In this document: positions 29,042 to 37,929 of the stretch, one piece after another | How the letters are laid out: each line of letters opens with the position of its first letter | Position numbering within the stretch: position 1 is the stretch's first letter | Assembly: GCA_963818985.1 (NCBI GenBank) | Contig: CAWFUJ010000012.1 | Location: 1 to 64,000 of the forward strand | Source of the DNA: JAFEDN01 sp963818985 | Lineage (GTDB): Bacteria; Pseudomonadota; Gammaproteobacteria; Coxiellales; Coxiellaceae | DNA length: 64,000 nt | Direction: 5' to 3' | Translations under genes and position numbers: made by a program | The notes under the pieces: model-generated | Seen by the model: the letters and a program-made list of their open reading frames with translations, nothing else | Database searches by the model: none | Told to the model about the DNA's origin: nothing

Positions 29042-29678
29042 ATGTTGACGGCTTTCAAAGAATTATTACCGCGTTTATTTAATTATAAGCGAGGTAATAG
29101 GTTTGTTGTGATTCGTTTAGAAGATGGTGCCGTAAGGCAATATGCTAAAGCGATTAAACAACAAGATAATGGTTGGGATTGCGGGCCTATTGTGGTGAGC
29201 AATATCAGTGATTATCTAAAAAATCCATTGAGAGAAAATAAAGATTTTGCACAACAGCAGACTCCTCTCTACACGATTGGCGCTTGTAACGAGTTAAATC
29301 ACGATGACAAGGTTGTCAGGCCGCCGGATTGTTGATTATCGTGTGATAGCAAATACTATAGACCTGCAAATTCCTCAGGAAAAGATAAAAGTCTTTGAAA
29401 ACGAGCAGGATGAATTTACTCAGGCTCAGATTAAAGAGATTAACGATACCTTGAGTCAATTGCCAAACTGGAAAGATCGATTAAAACACTTAAGCAATAG
29501 AGAAGCCATTCAAAGCGTGGAGAAGCCTTTACCGGAATCTTTATCTCCCTCTAAAAACGGTATTTTAAGCCAAGGTCAATTTCCGGTCCCGAGACAAACA
29601 ACGACGCACTCACCGACCAAAAAAGAGGGCATCCGTCCGGGAAGCGTACGTGACAGGATTAACACTTTCAGTAAATGA
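29042..29678 (+). pseudogene. Remnant of a Ulp1/C48-like cysteine protease gene
   Basis: Two overlapping frames (29042-29335 and 29304-29678) join into one after a single-base deletion near 29319-29327, giving DKVVRPRIVDYRVIANTI. The first carries KQQDNGWDCGPIVV. That matches the Q-x(4-5)-DCG box of CE-clan (Ulp1/C48) proteases, with the catalytic Cys and the oxyanion Gln. The upstream His and Asp region is absent: a stop lies two codons before the ATG and there is no ribosome site. The C-terminal ~120 residues are a polar tail (PSKNGILSQGQFPVPRQ). CE-clan proteases in intracellular bacteria act on ubiquitin or SUMO. Here only the C-terminal part survives, so it should be inactive. Confidence 0.5.
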
Positions 29679-29897
29679 GGGTAAAACTCGAGCGAAAGTG
29701 TCGTGAGAAGGAATGTTATTGGGTAGTGATGTGTCTTTTCGGTAAAGGTTGCGTGCACTAATTTAATTTTTACTTTACCTACTGTGTCGAACAAAATTCT
29801 ATCATTGCTTTTGTATCCTGTGTACGATTCTTCGAGAAACTGACAGTTGAGTTAGCTAAAATTCTACTTTTATCCTTTCCCAAATAAAAGGTGAATG

Positions 29898-30293
29898 TCA
29901 GTAAATTTGTGAGGGTAGGTCGTAAAAGCAAGCAAGCGAAATGATTGATACGCTTGAACTAAAATGGTATATCCTTTTTAATCTAGGTGGTGTGAGTTGC
30001 AAATATTCTCTGTCTGCTTCTGCTGATGAGCAATTATGTTGACTTTCGAATGTAATTTTTACACGAACAATACTCTCTAGCATTTCATTGATTGTTTTGT
30101 ATGAAAAAACGGTCATTATCTCCCAGTATACTCTCTTTGAACAGCACAGAATTTTTAAGTTCTCCCATAAGATAAAATTATTGGGTAATTTAAATATTCC
30201 TTTTTCTACTATATCAATAAAAATTGCTGCCTGAATTTCTTGCGCCAAATTCTGTCGTTTAAAAGCTGAAAACTCGCATATTGCAGGCATCAT
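29898..30293 (-). CDS. Possible small protein, 131 aa (uncertain)
   Basis: An isolated minus-strand ORF with AAGG 4 bases before its ATG. It is Cys/Phe-rich and contains FKLPNNFILWENLKIL followed by CCSKRVYWEIM, which is vaguely F-box-like but not convincing. It may be a degraded gene. The surrounding 29679-30462 region otherwise holds nothing that I can support apart from the promoter of the next gene. Confidence 0.3.
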   Translation of the reverse strand: MMPAICEFSAFKRQNLAQEIQAAIFIDIVEKGIFKLPNNFILWENLKILCCSKRVYWEIMTVFSYKTINEMLESIVRVKITFESQHNCSSAEADREYLQLTPPRLKRIYHFSSSVSIISLACFYDLPSQIY

Positions 30294-30389
30294 GCGCCTT
30301 AAACGCCAAAGAAGAGAAAAATTATCTAGATTTCACTTTGGAAATTGAGGGGACATTTTAATTTTGGATTGACACTTTAGAGCAGGACG

Positions 30390-30419
30390 TTGACTCACTA
30401 GTGAAAATGGATATATAAT
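30390..30419 (+). promoter_or_regulatory. Sigma-70-type promoter of the 30463 gene
   Basis: TTGACT (30390-30395) and TATAAT (30414-30419) with an 18-base spacer, ending 43 bases before the ATG. Confidence 0.65.
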
Positions 30420-30462
30420 TACTTAACTAAATTAAATCCTTAATTATTTAAGGAGCAAGCGC

Positions 30463-31074
30463 ATGTTCAATAAACTTCTACCAGATTTCAATCTTACAGC
30501 ACCTAAAGATTCAGAAATAAAATCTCGTAAAGAAGACAAGGGAACAAAAATTCTAGGCCAGTATTATAGTACAGTGGGTACAGGGCAATCCACACCTGTA
30601 CTTTGTACATTAAGATCGGTGCCTTTAGAAAAAAAGTCCGACAGTTATTTTGTTTTGGATTATAATGAAGAAGTGCAAGATGCGTACAAAGCCATTTATA
30701 TTTCTGTTTGGTTAGATGACAAAGACAGTAAAGAAACCAATCTCAGTGTTACATTGCATCATCAATCAAGCATTGCATTTCCACGACAAGAGTTGGAAGC
30801 AAAATCACATGAGTTAAACATATATTCCCCTGTTCATACAAGTGATGTGGCTAAAGTGTACGTTTATAAAGCAAACCCTGATCATATTAAACTGTTATTA
30901 GACATTTTGAAAAAATCCTTATGCCCCCATCGTTATTGCCTTATGCCAGATATTGGTTCAGATCAATCAGGTAAAATGGTACGGTTAGATTTGCTGTTTA
31001 CCCAGTTGTATGAGCACATCTATGCCAATTATAAGGCCAAATTATCTTCTCAGTCATCATTTAACAATAGATAG
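30463..31074 (+). CDS. Hypothetical protein, 203 aa
   Basis: ATG at 30463 with AAGGAG 7 bases upstream and a good promoter at 30390-30419, so it is very likely expressed. It is soluble and not recognised. It contains a beta-rich central part (AIYISVWLDDKDSKETNLSV) and conserved-looking Cys/His near the end (LCPHRYCLMPD). Its 3' end overlaps the convergent NACHT gene by 18 bases. It could be an effector or an accessory protein of the NACHT gene; there is no motif to decide. Confidence 0.7.
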   Translation: MFNKLLPDFNLTAPKDSEIKSRKEDKGTKILGQYYSTVGTGQSTPVLCTLRSVPLEKKSDSYFVLDYNEEVQDAYKAIYISVWLDDKDSKETNLSVTLHHQSSIAFPRQELEAKSHELNIYSPVHTSDVAKVYVYKANPDHIKLLLDILKKSLCPHRYCLMPDIGSDQSGKMVRLDLLFTQLYEHIYANYKAKLSSQSSFNNR

Positions 31075-34000
31075 TGAATTAGTACTGCCAGTGGAAGAGC
31101 TTAAACTAAAAGAGCTCAAAGAAGTTGAAGTGGTGAGGGAGAGACTGGCTAACGAAGAAGATGAACCAACATTCGGTTTGAGAGTGAGTATTGATTTAAT
31201 TTCTTGTAAAAATTCAGCCTGTTGATCAGTCAGGTTTTGTTGATAAGATTTGCTTCCTTCATAAATAATGCCTATCTTAGTGCTCCTGCTGACTTGATTC
31301 TTCGAGTCAACTTCTAGCCTTTTTCTTTTAATATTATCTTGATTGATCACTAAAGCTAATCCTTGCTCTTGTAATCGATTTACCAACATCTTCCATAAGT
31401 TTTTATGATTACTTTTGACACATGCATCCAATAAAACAGCGGTTGGAAATCTAGTTAGTAAGGATTCATGCTTTTCATTGATATGTTCCCAACTGGCTGT
31501 ATCTAAAAATTTGAACAAATATTCTGTACGTATTTCTAGTAATTGTTCTGGCAAGTGGTTGACGATAAATAAAAGTATATTTTTCAACTGTGGATGCTCG
31601 AAGGTAGGAATATCATTACGTTTTAATTGCTGTACAATGGCTCCCGCTATCGGTGACATGACGTCCAATGAGTTATCCTGATTAGCAAAAAAGAATGCTG
31701 CTTGCAGACATATCTCTATATGCTTTTGGGGGCAACGTTTGCCGCTCGCCAGCAAAATGATAGCGGGACAAAAATTTTTATGATTAATGACTCCATCTAT
31801 GTAATGGTTCATTGAAATGGACGGACATTTTTGTAATGCCAATCCCCAATAATAAGTCAATACGGCCAATAATTTATAATTGCCTGCACATCCTTTCAAG
31901 TCCGTCGTCATCTGATTCACTAGTTTCTTAGCCTCTGACTCGCTAATCAAAGTCAATAGGGAGGGTTTGATTTTTCGAAGAGCCAGTATTCTATTAGGTC
32001 GAGGTATGGTGGATGCGGTAAATGTCGCTATTTTTTCTTGAATGCCCGTCACTAGCAATGAGGATTGGTGATAATGTGCACTCAGTGCTTGAGTCGCTAA
32101 ATTTAGCATTGCAGCATTAGAAAAATCAGAAGAAGCAATTTGCCAAAGAATTTCTTCAATTTTGATATCGGCAAATAACTTTTTAAGTTGTATCAAGGCC
32201 TTTAATGATTCATATTGTAATTGTTTATTCTTCAGACCATTCACAAGCGTCTGCTTTATTTTGTCAATAGTGATTTCAGCATCAGCGAAATGGACAAGAC
32301 CTAGATAAATCCAACAGCAAACTGCTCTGATCTTTGTGTCAGCAGAAACATTGTTATCTTTAAGGATTGCCTTTAAACCCGAAGTCAACTTTAAGTCATT
32401 CAATACTTTAGGACAACTGCCTAAATCTTCTAATAATCGATAAGGAATGGGATTTTGAGGATTCATCACCAGATTCAGTAACTCTTGCAGGGCATTTGCA
32501 ACGTTCTGCAAAAAGGGTATCTTTCTAACCAATACTGAAGGGCATTCCTCCAGGCATTGCAAGAATAAAGGCACCCTAAAAAAGCTACCCACCTCTTGTG
32601 GTTCTCTAGAAAAAATCTCAAATATTTTCTGCAGATGTTGTGGTCCTTGTTCTTCAAGCGCTAATAAACCCACTAGAAATGGCCACACGGCACGATATTG
32701 CAAGTCATAACGATCTTCTAATATCTGTTTTTCAATGGACTTACTTTCTTTGAGCTCTCTGACTAATTGAGAAGCCACTAGAAAATCGCGAAAACTCTGA
32801 TGTGCAAAATAACACGTGTTAATCATCGCTCTGCTATCTTGACGAATCGTTTTAAGCAAACTAAATTTTAAAGGATCTTGAGAAACTTCTTGATCAACAT
32901 CCATGGTTAAACAAACTCGAGCGAAGGCTGCTGAATCAATCGTTTGATGATCTTTAGCGGTGATGGCTGCGACGGCTAAATGTTCAATAAAAGGCAATAG
33001 ACTTTTTATCAAAATACTTCTATAAATAGTTCGATGATTCAATTGTTGAGGGTTTTCTCTTTTTGAGTCAACATGCTGTTTAAGTAAAAGACCCATGATA
33101 TCTTTGTATAAAGTAGTTAAAGTGAAATCCTGCCCTAAAAGGTTTGACTGCTCATGCAGCGTGCAACATAGTGCTAGTAGTAAGGGGGCGCGACAGATTG
33201 AAATTAAATAAGGGTAAGTTCTGAGTGCTTGGCCAAAGGATTCAATGAGGGACTGTTGATTACCAAAAAATTTTTTGACATAAGCTGGAATAGTGGTTGG
33301 AGTAAATCCTTCAATTTTTAATAATAAATCGGTTTCCCGAATATTAGAAGAAGTAATGCTATAAGGGCGACCGGTTAATACATAATGAGGGTATTGTAAT
33401 AATTCATCGTGAAATTCTTTAGCCAATGATTCCCCTTTTAATTCAGCCAGCTCATTTTCTCCATCTAATAACAGCAATAAGTTACCCTTGTCATAAGCTT
33501 CTTTTAGTAATAATGTATCGCTAGCCGATAATCGCGTTGGGAAACAATATTGCGCGAGTAAATCGATCACAGTTTCTCTTGGTTGAGCGTTGAGGAGATA
33601 TCTTAAAGGAAAATACAATATGGCTTCAAAGCGACGATATTCCCACAAAAGGTTTTCACTCCATTGCTGTAGTATATGTTGACATAAACTTGTTTTACCC
33701 ATACCGGACTGGCCTGTTAAAAAAACACGTCGATCAATCGGTGCTTTATCATCGAACCAATGGCTTAAAGAAACTTGTTCTGAAAGAATAACCATCTCTG
33801 CTTTAAAAGAAGTAGGAACAATCTGTAAATCAATGTAATGATCTTTTAATAAGATATCTTCTTTATCTTGGCCAATGCGTGGTAGCTTAATGGCTTGAGC
33901 AACCTGCTTTAATTCTTGAATGACACTGACACGCAATTTCCATCGGTGATTAGTCATAGCCAAGGCAGCTGCGAGAGCATCTCCTTGCAAAGAATGTTTA

Positions 34001-34101
34001 TGTTCTTGCTCCGCAACAACCATTGCTTTGGTGCGCAACAATTTCCTAAATGTGTTTGCTGTAACTCCCCCTCCTTGCCGTATCAAAATGCCTATTTCCA
34101 T
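31057..34101 (-). CDS. NACHT (STAND) ATPase with helical repeats; 3' part of an ANK-NACHT gene
   Basis: 1,014 residues from ATG 34101, but no ribosome site is present there. The frame stays open 35 codons upstream to the TGA (34207-34209) that ends the ankyrin ORF in the same frame. NACHT features: Walker A FLTGQSGMGKT (~135), Walker B LLLLLDGENEL (~212), sensor HYVLTGRPYS and the following PAYVKKFFG helix region. Residues ~400-900 are helical HEAT-like repeats (for example VRKIPFLQNVANALQELLNL), and the last ~40 residues are almost only Ser/Leu/Thr. NACHT proteins are nucleotide-driven oligomerising switches, found in bacterial anti-phage NLRs and in effectors. The C-terminal repeats would be the sensor. 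The last 18 bases overlap the convergent 30463 gene. Confidence 0.85.
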   Translation of the reverse strand: MEIGILIRQGGGVTANTFRKLLRTKAMVVAEQEHKHSLQGDALAAALAMTNHRWKLRVSVIQELKQVAQAIKLPRIGQDKEDILLKDHYIDLQIVPTSFKAEMVILSEQVSLSHWFDDKAPIDRRVFLTGQSGMGKTSLCQHILQQWSENLLWEYRRFEAILYFPLRYLLNAQPRETVIDLLAQYCFPTRLSASDTLLLKEAYDKGNLLLLLDGENELAELKGESLAKEFHDELLQYPHYVLTGRPYSITSSNIRETDLLLKIEGFTPTTIPAYVKKFFGNQQSLIESFGQALRTYPYLISICRAPLLLALCCTLHEQSNLLGQDFTLTTLYKDIMGLLLKQHVDSKRENPQQLNHRTIYRSILIKSLLPFIEHLAVAAITAKDHQTIDSAAFARVCLTMDVDQEVSQDPLKFSLLKTIRQDSRAMINTCYFAHQSFRDFLVASQLVRELKESKSIEKQILEDRYDLQYRAVWPFLVGLLALEEQGPQHLQKIFEIFSREPQEVGSFFRVPLFLQCLEECPSVLVRKIPFLQNVANALQELLNLVMNPQNPIPYRLLEDLGSCPKVLNDLKLTSGLKAILKDNNVSADTKIRAVCCWIYLGLVHFADAEITIDKIKQTLVNGLKNKQLQYESLKALIQLKKLFADIKIEEILWQIASSDFSNAAMLNLATQALSAHYHQSSLLVTGIQEKIATFTASTIPRPNRILALRKIKPSLLTLISESEAKKLVNQMTTDLKGCAGNYKLLAVLTYYWGLALQKCPSISMNHYIDGVINHKNFCPAIILLASGKRCPQKHIEICLQAAFFFANQDNSLDVMSPIAGAIVQQLKRNDIPTFEHPQLKNILLFIVNHLPEQLLEIRTEYLFKFLDTASWEHINEKHESLLTRFPTAVLLDACVKSNHKNLWKMLVNRLQEQGLALVINQDNIKRKRLEVDSKNQVSRSTKIGIIYEGSKSYQQNLTDQQAEFLQEIKSILTLKPNVGSSSSLASLSLTTSTSLSSFSLSSSTGSTNSLSIVK

Positions 34102-34206
34102 GCTATTCCATTCACAATTCGAGCCCAGTTGTGGTGCAGATGGAGGAAAAACGACAGACTCTGCTAGCTTGGGCTTGCTGGCTATTCTGGGGGGTCGTGT
34201 TCTTGT

Positions 34207-35262
34207 TCAGGTAGACTCAGAGGGAGGTTCCCTATCATAAATATAGTCGATGGGATTATTTTCAGTTAATGTTTTCGGAAGACGTTGCATTCCGATGACA
34301 TCATTAATATATTGTAACAATTCACCATCTCGCAAATTTTTCATTGCTTTTTTGGCAAGTAACCTAGGATAAACTTTTTCATCAGAAGGTATATAATGAT
34401 TGTCTTTACTTTCACCCCCTGTATTATCGACCCGTAACCAAAGCTCATCGTTTGGCCTTTTCATTATCGCAATACAAACAGCGTGGGTTGCCCAGCCCGA
34501 AGTAAAACTAAACTCTTTACCGTCTGCCAAGGTATCAATTTGATTAATAATTTTTGCAGCTAAGGGGAGTAACTTTCCTAATTCTCCTAATAAATGTGCG
34601 CAAAACCCTATTTTAACGATAAAATAGGCGTACAATGCCGTTCGCAATTCTGCAGTAGCTTGCCTGGCTATATCTTCTTTATTTAAGTATCTATTTTCTA
34701 CCACCATTTCAAGTAAAACTCGTATAGACAAAGGTAATAGCACATCACTCTCTATCCCTGATAAATCAACAGTAACTTTTTTCTCTGCATCGATGTAACT
34801 GCCTTCCACAGCGCGTATTTGAGCAACGAATGTCTCTAACTTCTCTTTGTCGTACAATTGAGTGATATCAAATCCTACTAAATGGCTGGTGGCAATATCT
34901 AATGCATGGATGGCTTTATCACTACCCCAAAAGCGTTGTGCCTCATTAATCCAAACATTCATTTTTATTCCACTGGGAAATTTCCAATTTTTTAGGATAG
35001 CTTGAAATATTTTTTCCTCTCCGCTTGCCACGATGTGATCCCATACTGAATTGCTTCCATTAAAAAAATCGATGTCAATCTCTTCCCTATTCACTAAGTA
35101 TTCAACAATAAGTAGAGATTTTTGCTTGATCGCCTCAATCAGTGGCGTGGTGTCATTCAGCGTATAGTTAGGAGAAACTCCTTCATTATCAACTAATTTT
35201 TTTACTTGAGGTAATTTATTTTCTTTTATCGCATTAATGAGAAGTTCTTGTTTTCGCGTCAT
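34207..35262 (-). CDS. Ankyrin-repeat protein, 5' part of a TGA-split ANK-NACHT gene
   Basis: 351 residues. ATG 35262 has AGGT 9 bases upstream (CAGGTAGCAAAAATG); ATG 35277 is an alternative. Residues 1-100 carry two to three ankyrin repeats (QELLINAIKENKLPQVKKLV and TPLIEAIKQKSLLIVEYLV). The C-terminal ~120 residues include GWATHAVCIAIM and LRVDNTGGESKDNHY. This Gly-Trp/His/Asn-Gly pattern recurs in proteins of intracellular bacteria, but I cannot name the fold. It ends at TGA 34207-34209, and the NACHT ORF continues in exactly the same frame. The likely ancestral product is a single ~1,400-residue ANK-NACHT-repeat protein. Confidence 0.75.
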   Translation of the reverse strand: MTRKQELLINAIKENKLPQVKKLVDNEGVSPNYTLNDTTPLIEAIKQKSLLIVEYLVNREEIDIDFFNGSNSVWDHIVASGEEKIFQAILKNWKFPSGIKMNVWINEAQRFWGSDKAIHALDIATSHLVGFDITQLYDKEKLETFVAQIRAVEGSYIDAEKKVTVDLSGIESDVLLPLSIRVLLEMVVENRYLNKEDIARQATAELRTALYAYFIVKIGFCAHLLGELGKLLPLAAKIINQIDTLADGKEFSFTSGWATHAVCIAIMKRPNDELWLRVDNTGGESKDNHYIPSDEKVYPRLLAKKAMKNLRDGELLQYINDVIGMQRLPKTLTENNPIDYIYDREPPSEST

Positions 35263-35303
35263 TTTTGCTACCTGCATTCAGCATATAATTATTGAAAACT
35301 TTT

Positions 35304-35312
35304 ATTATATCA
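35304..35312 (-). promoter_or_regulatory. Extended -10 promoter of the ANK-NACHT gene
   Basis: On the minus strand TGATATAAT, a perfect extended -10 element, ~40 bases before the ATG at 35262. No good -35 is visible. Confidence 0.5.
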
Positions 35313-35569
35313 TAGTTGGTAAAAATTTGCACTTTTAAAACACAGTTACTGAATGGGGTAAAACTCGGAAGTTTTAAACATTCTGCTGGGGTGAGAGTAG
35401 CTGATCGAAGCAGATTTTTAGTGTTTAGCCAGTCGATAAAAGCACTTTACTATGAGCCAAAGAGCCAAATTGTTTTACTTTACGGAGTTTTTGGATTAAA
35501 AATGGATTGAATCTGGAGGAATGAATAGAATTTAATTTTAAATTATAAAAGAGACTTTTTTTTAGGGGT

Positions 35570-35600
35570 CGTTCCGCGCGAACTTGCTTCGCGCGGAACG
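35570..35600. repeat. GC-rich hairpin
   Basis: Perfect 13-base arms (CGTTCCGCGCGAA) around a 5-base loop, conspicuous in AT-rich DNA, directly beside the terminator hairpin. The rest of 35320-35570 holds no supported gene. Confidence 0.6.
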
Positions 35601-35609
35601 AAATCAAAC

Positions 35610-35649
35610 AAATAAAATACCCCGCGCATCAGCGCGAGGTATTTTATTT
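35610..35649. terminator. Bidirectional intrinsic terminator
   Basis: AAATAAAATACC arm pairing with GGTATTTTATTT, with an inner GC stem (CGCGC/GCGCG) and ATCA loop. It is AT-flanked on both sides, so it can end the minus-strand gene at 35677 and any plus-strand transcript. Confidence 0.75.
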
Positions 35650-35676
35650 AGTTCAAAGCTCTAACAAATTTTATAA

Positions 35677-36867
35677 TCAACGGTGATATTCTAATGTGTT
35701 TGTGGGCAACCTCGAACTACGTGACTGTAGATAAGCTTGAGAGCCCAAAAGAGTCATTCTAGATTGCAGACCAGTGGAACGTCCTTTCGTAATTTTTAAT
35801 TTTAAATTGGGAGCTGAATCTGGAATCCAGCGACTGGAGGCGGGAAAATTATCCAATCCATTAGCATGACCAAAAAATTTGAATTGGTATTCTGCTTTTG
35901 TCGCTGTAAATGAATAAGTGACGTGATAGAAATCATCATCCTTTGACATTAAACGAGAATCGCTTTTTTTTCTCCAGCCAACAAAATCGCCAGTCACCCA
36001 CATTTTTTCTTCTTCGTTGACAAAAGATAAGAATGAAGTAGGAAAACAGTCTTCATAACCGAAGACGAAAACATTGGTATTTTCGTCTTCAGGGACACTA
36101 ACGATTAACTGATCATATTTAGGCTCGAGAGAGGGGTAAATGTGAAATCCATATTGATAGTCTCCTGGAGGCAAAGAAACTGTGAGGCACCAATTGTTAT
36201 TCCCGCTATTTACCATACGCCAATTTTTCCATTCAGTGAACTCTCCGATTAGCGATGGTTTGTATTCATTATTAGGAAGGTAAAATGAAAAAGTAACTTC
36301 TTTTGATCTAACAGGTGGTAGTGGCGGTAATTGAGATGGTAATGGTATTGAGGATGTGGTTTCCAAAGCTCTAAAACAAAGCTGCTTCATGTCATGGTCC
36401 AAGGGTTGATCTCTTTCGGCCGAAATTTTTAATATTCCGAGTATTGCGATTATCGTTTTTTCTTCTTTGTTAATTTCTGCTAATCTTGTTTTAAGGTTGG
36501 CGTCAATCCATGCTAATTCAACTTTCTCATCTTTCTCTATCATCCGTATAAAGACTGTTTTTTGAGCTTCTATACGTTTTAATAAAGTTATTTTCAAACT
36601 TCTTAATCTTTCTTTCTCAACGCCTGAGTCTAATCGCTTAGATTCACGTGCATATTCGCTCTCAATACGCTGACGCGCCAGATCATGTTCATGATTAATT
36701 TTCAGAGTATCCAGCGTATGTTTTCGAGCTGTAAGCATTTCTGTTATTGACTCAAAAAAACCGGTGGCAGCATTGATCATGCCTTTGGAAAATTTACCAA
36801 TTCCTTCCAAGGCAGTAGATGGTAAATTTAAAAATGATTGTAATAGTCCCGAATTATTTTTGCTCAT
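35677..36867 (-). CDS. Coiled-coil protein with tandem glycogen-binding-like (CBM48/AMPK) domains
   Basis: 396 residues from ATG 36867, chosen because AGGAGG precedes it by 4 bases; a longer frame to 36951 lacks such a site. Residues ~15-40 are hydrophobic/amphipathic (LNLPSTALEGIGKFSKG), and ~45-160 are a charged coiled coil. Two E-set domains of CBM48/AMPK-beta type follow: PSLIGEFTEWKNWRM with SLPPGDYQYGFHI (~205-250), and MWVTGDFVGWRKKSD with KAEYQFKFFG (~280-330). Such domains bind glycogen/starch or act as adaptor folds. The GEFxxWK, PPGxYxYxF and second GDFxGW signatures are clear. No enzyme domain is attached, so a scaffold or glycogen-targeting role is inferred. It is followed by the terminator at 35610. 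Confidence 0.75.
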   Translation of the reverse strand: MSKNNSGLLQSFLNLPSTALEGIGKFSKGMINAATGFFESITEMLTARKHTLDTLKINHEHDLARQRIESEYARESKRLDSGVEKERLRSLKITLLKRIEAQKTVFIRMIEKDEKVELAWIDANLKTRLAEINKEEKTIIAILGILKISAERDQPLDHDMKQLCFRALETTSSIPLPSQLPPLPPVRSKEVTFSFYLPNNEYKPSLIGEFTEWKNWRMVNSGNNNWCLTVSLPPGDYQYGFHIYPSLEPKYDQLIVSVPEDENTNVFVFGYEDCFPTSFLSFVNEEEKMWVTGDFVGWRKKSDSRLMSKDDDFYHVTYSFTATKAEYQFKFFGHANGLDNFPASSRWIPDSAPNLKLKITKGRSTGLQSRMTLLGSQAYLQSRSSRLPTNTLEYHR

Positions 36868-37016
36868 AAAACCTCCTGAGTTAAATAAAAAAATGACCGC
36901 AGCGACATAATGATCAAAAATTAGTTCAATACCAAAATCTCTATAGTTCACTTGGATCCCAAGCTAACAAAAATTTTATTAGGTTTTTATTTGATAAAGA
37001 GCGTGCACCTCCAAAA

Positions 37017-37463
37017 TTAAGTGAGATTCTTCAAAAAAACAATCAAATTGAGCTTTTCAGCTAATAAAATGAATTCGGTTTTGCATTGATATCCTAGTCG
37101 GTCTGATCCAAACAAATATAAATCATCGTGTTCCTCGGTTTGCTCTACGATATAGAGGACATTGCCGATATTGAATTTTTCCCTTAATCGATTTGATTTT
37201 TCTTGAGGATATGAATGTTTTCCGAGGTGGCTTGCAATATAGAATTCTTTTTTTGAGAAAACCCCTTTTCCATTGGAAAAGCTTATTGGCATTTTATGAG
37301 CTAAAAAGTCTTCTATAATTTCAGGTTTGGTCGAGAGTTGAATAAATTTTCCATCTCTAAATGCACGAGTTTGTGAGAAATAGGTTGCTCCAAATGAATC
37401 ATATACAGGTTGGTCTATTCTTCTTAATTTCTCAAAGTATTTTTTTTGTAATCCTAATTCCAT
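37017..37463 (-). CDS. Truncated LuxR-type sensory domain without HTH
   Basis: 148 residues. ATG 37463 has AAGG 8 bases upstream. The segment YDSFGATYFSQTRAF then KPEIIEDFLAHKMP parallels the LuxR regulator at 18598 (LKSFGINYFRYMTRYND and RPEIIQYCYEEHRYP). It should therefore be the same sensory-domain family. It stops after FLKNLT, before any helix-turn-helix, and no HTH frame continues downstream. It could be a truncated pseudogene, or a stand-alone domain that titrates signal or heterodimerises with LuxR proteins. Confidence 0.6.
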   Translation of the reverse strand: MELGLQKKYFEKLRRIDQPVYDSFGATYFSQTRAFRDGKFIQLSTKPEIIEDFLAHKMPISFSNGKGVFSKKEFYIASHLGKHSYPQEKSNRLREKFNIGNVLYIVEQTEEHDDLYLFGSDRLGYQCKTEFILLAEKLNLIVFLKNLT

Positions 37464-37805
37464 AAAAATACCTTATTGAATGAGTCACGATCTCAATGAA
37501 TTTAGAACATTAACTATCCAGTCTGGAATATACCATTATTTAAAAAATTATTCTATACCTAAACATAAATAATCTTCTAGTCTTACCAGTGCCTATATAT
37601 TGCTGGTTAAATTATGGGGTTTTTATATAAATTAGGAATTAGTTTAAAAGGATTAGTCATATTAATTATTTATAGGTTAGCAATAGATAAATATGTAAAA
37701 CTATTTATCAATTATTATTTGCCATAACTTAATATTTAAGAATTGATATGAGTTGATTTCTTTTCACTATAAATCATTTTAGTTTTAATAGTTCATAAAA
37801 TAACT

Positions 37806-37870
37806 CGCTACGTCACTGAGTTTTACTCAGTGACGTAGCGAAAACCATTTCGCTAACGTTTTCAATTACA
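37806..37870 (+). repeat. 65 bp hairpin-bearing direct repeat, copy 1
   Basis: A 15-base perfect inverted repeat CGCTACGTCACTGAG / CTCAGTGACGTAGCG with loop TTTTA, then 30 bases starting AAAACCATTTCGCTAACG. It is identical over all 65 bases to 48078-48142, same orientation. The remainder of 37464-37929 is AT-rich with no supported gene. Confidence 0.9.
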
Positions 37871-37929
37871 TCAAAGGGGTGATCTTCATGGATATTGGCC
37901 TGTTGTCATTTAAAAATAATAAGCCGAGA

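Noticed and set aside
29576..29794. 72-codon minus-strand ORF opposite the protease remnant
   Set aside because: No start signal; overlaps a better-supported remnant on the other strand.
37806..37840. Hairpin as a simple terminator of the pseudo-NACHT gene
   Set aside because: The stem is strong, but there is no T run on either strand, and the identical copy lies upstream of a promoter, so termination alone does not explain it.
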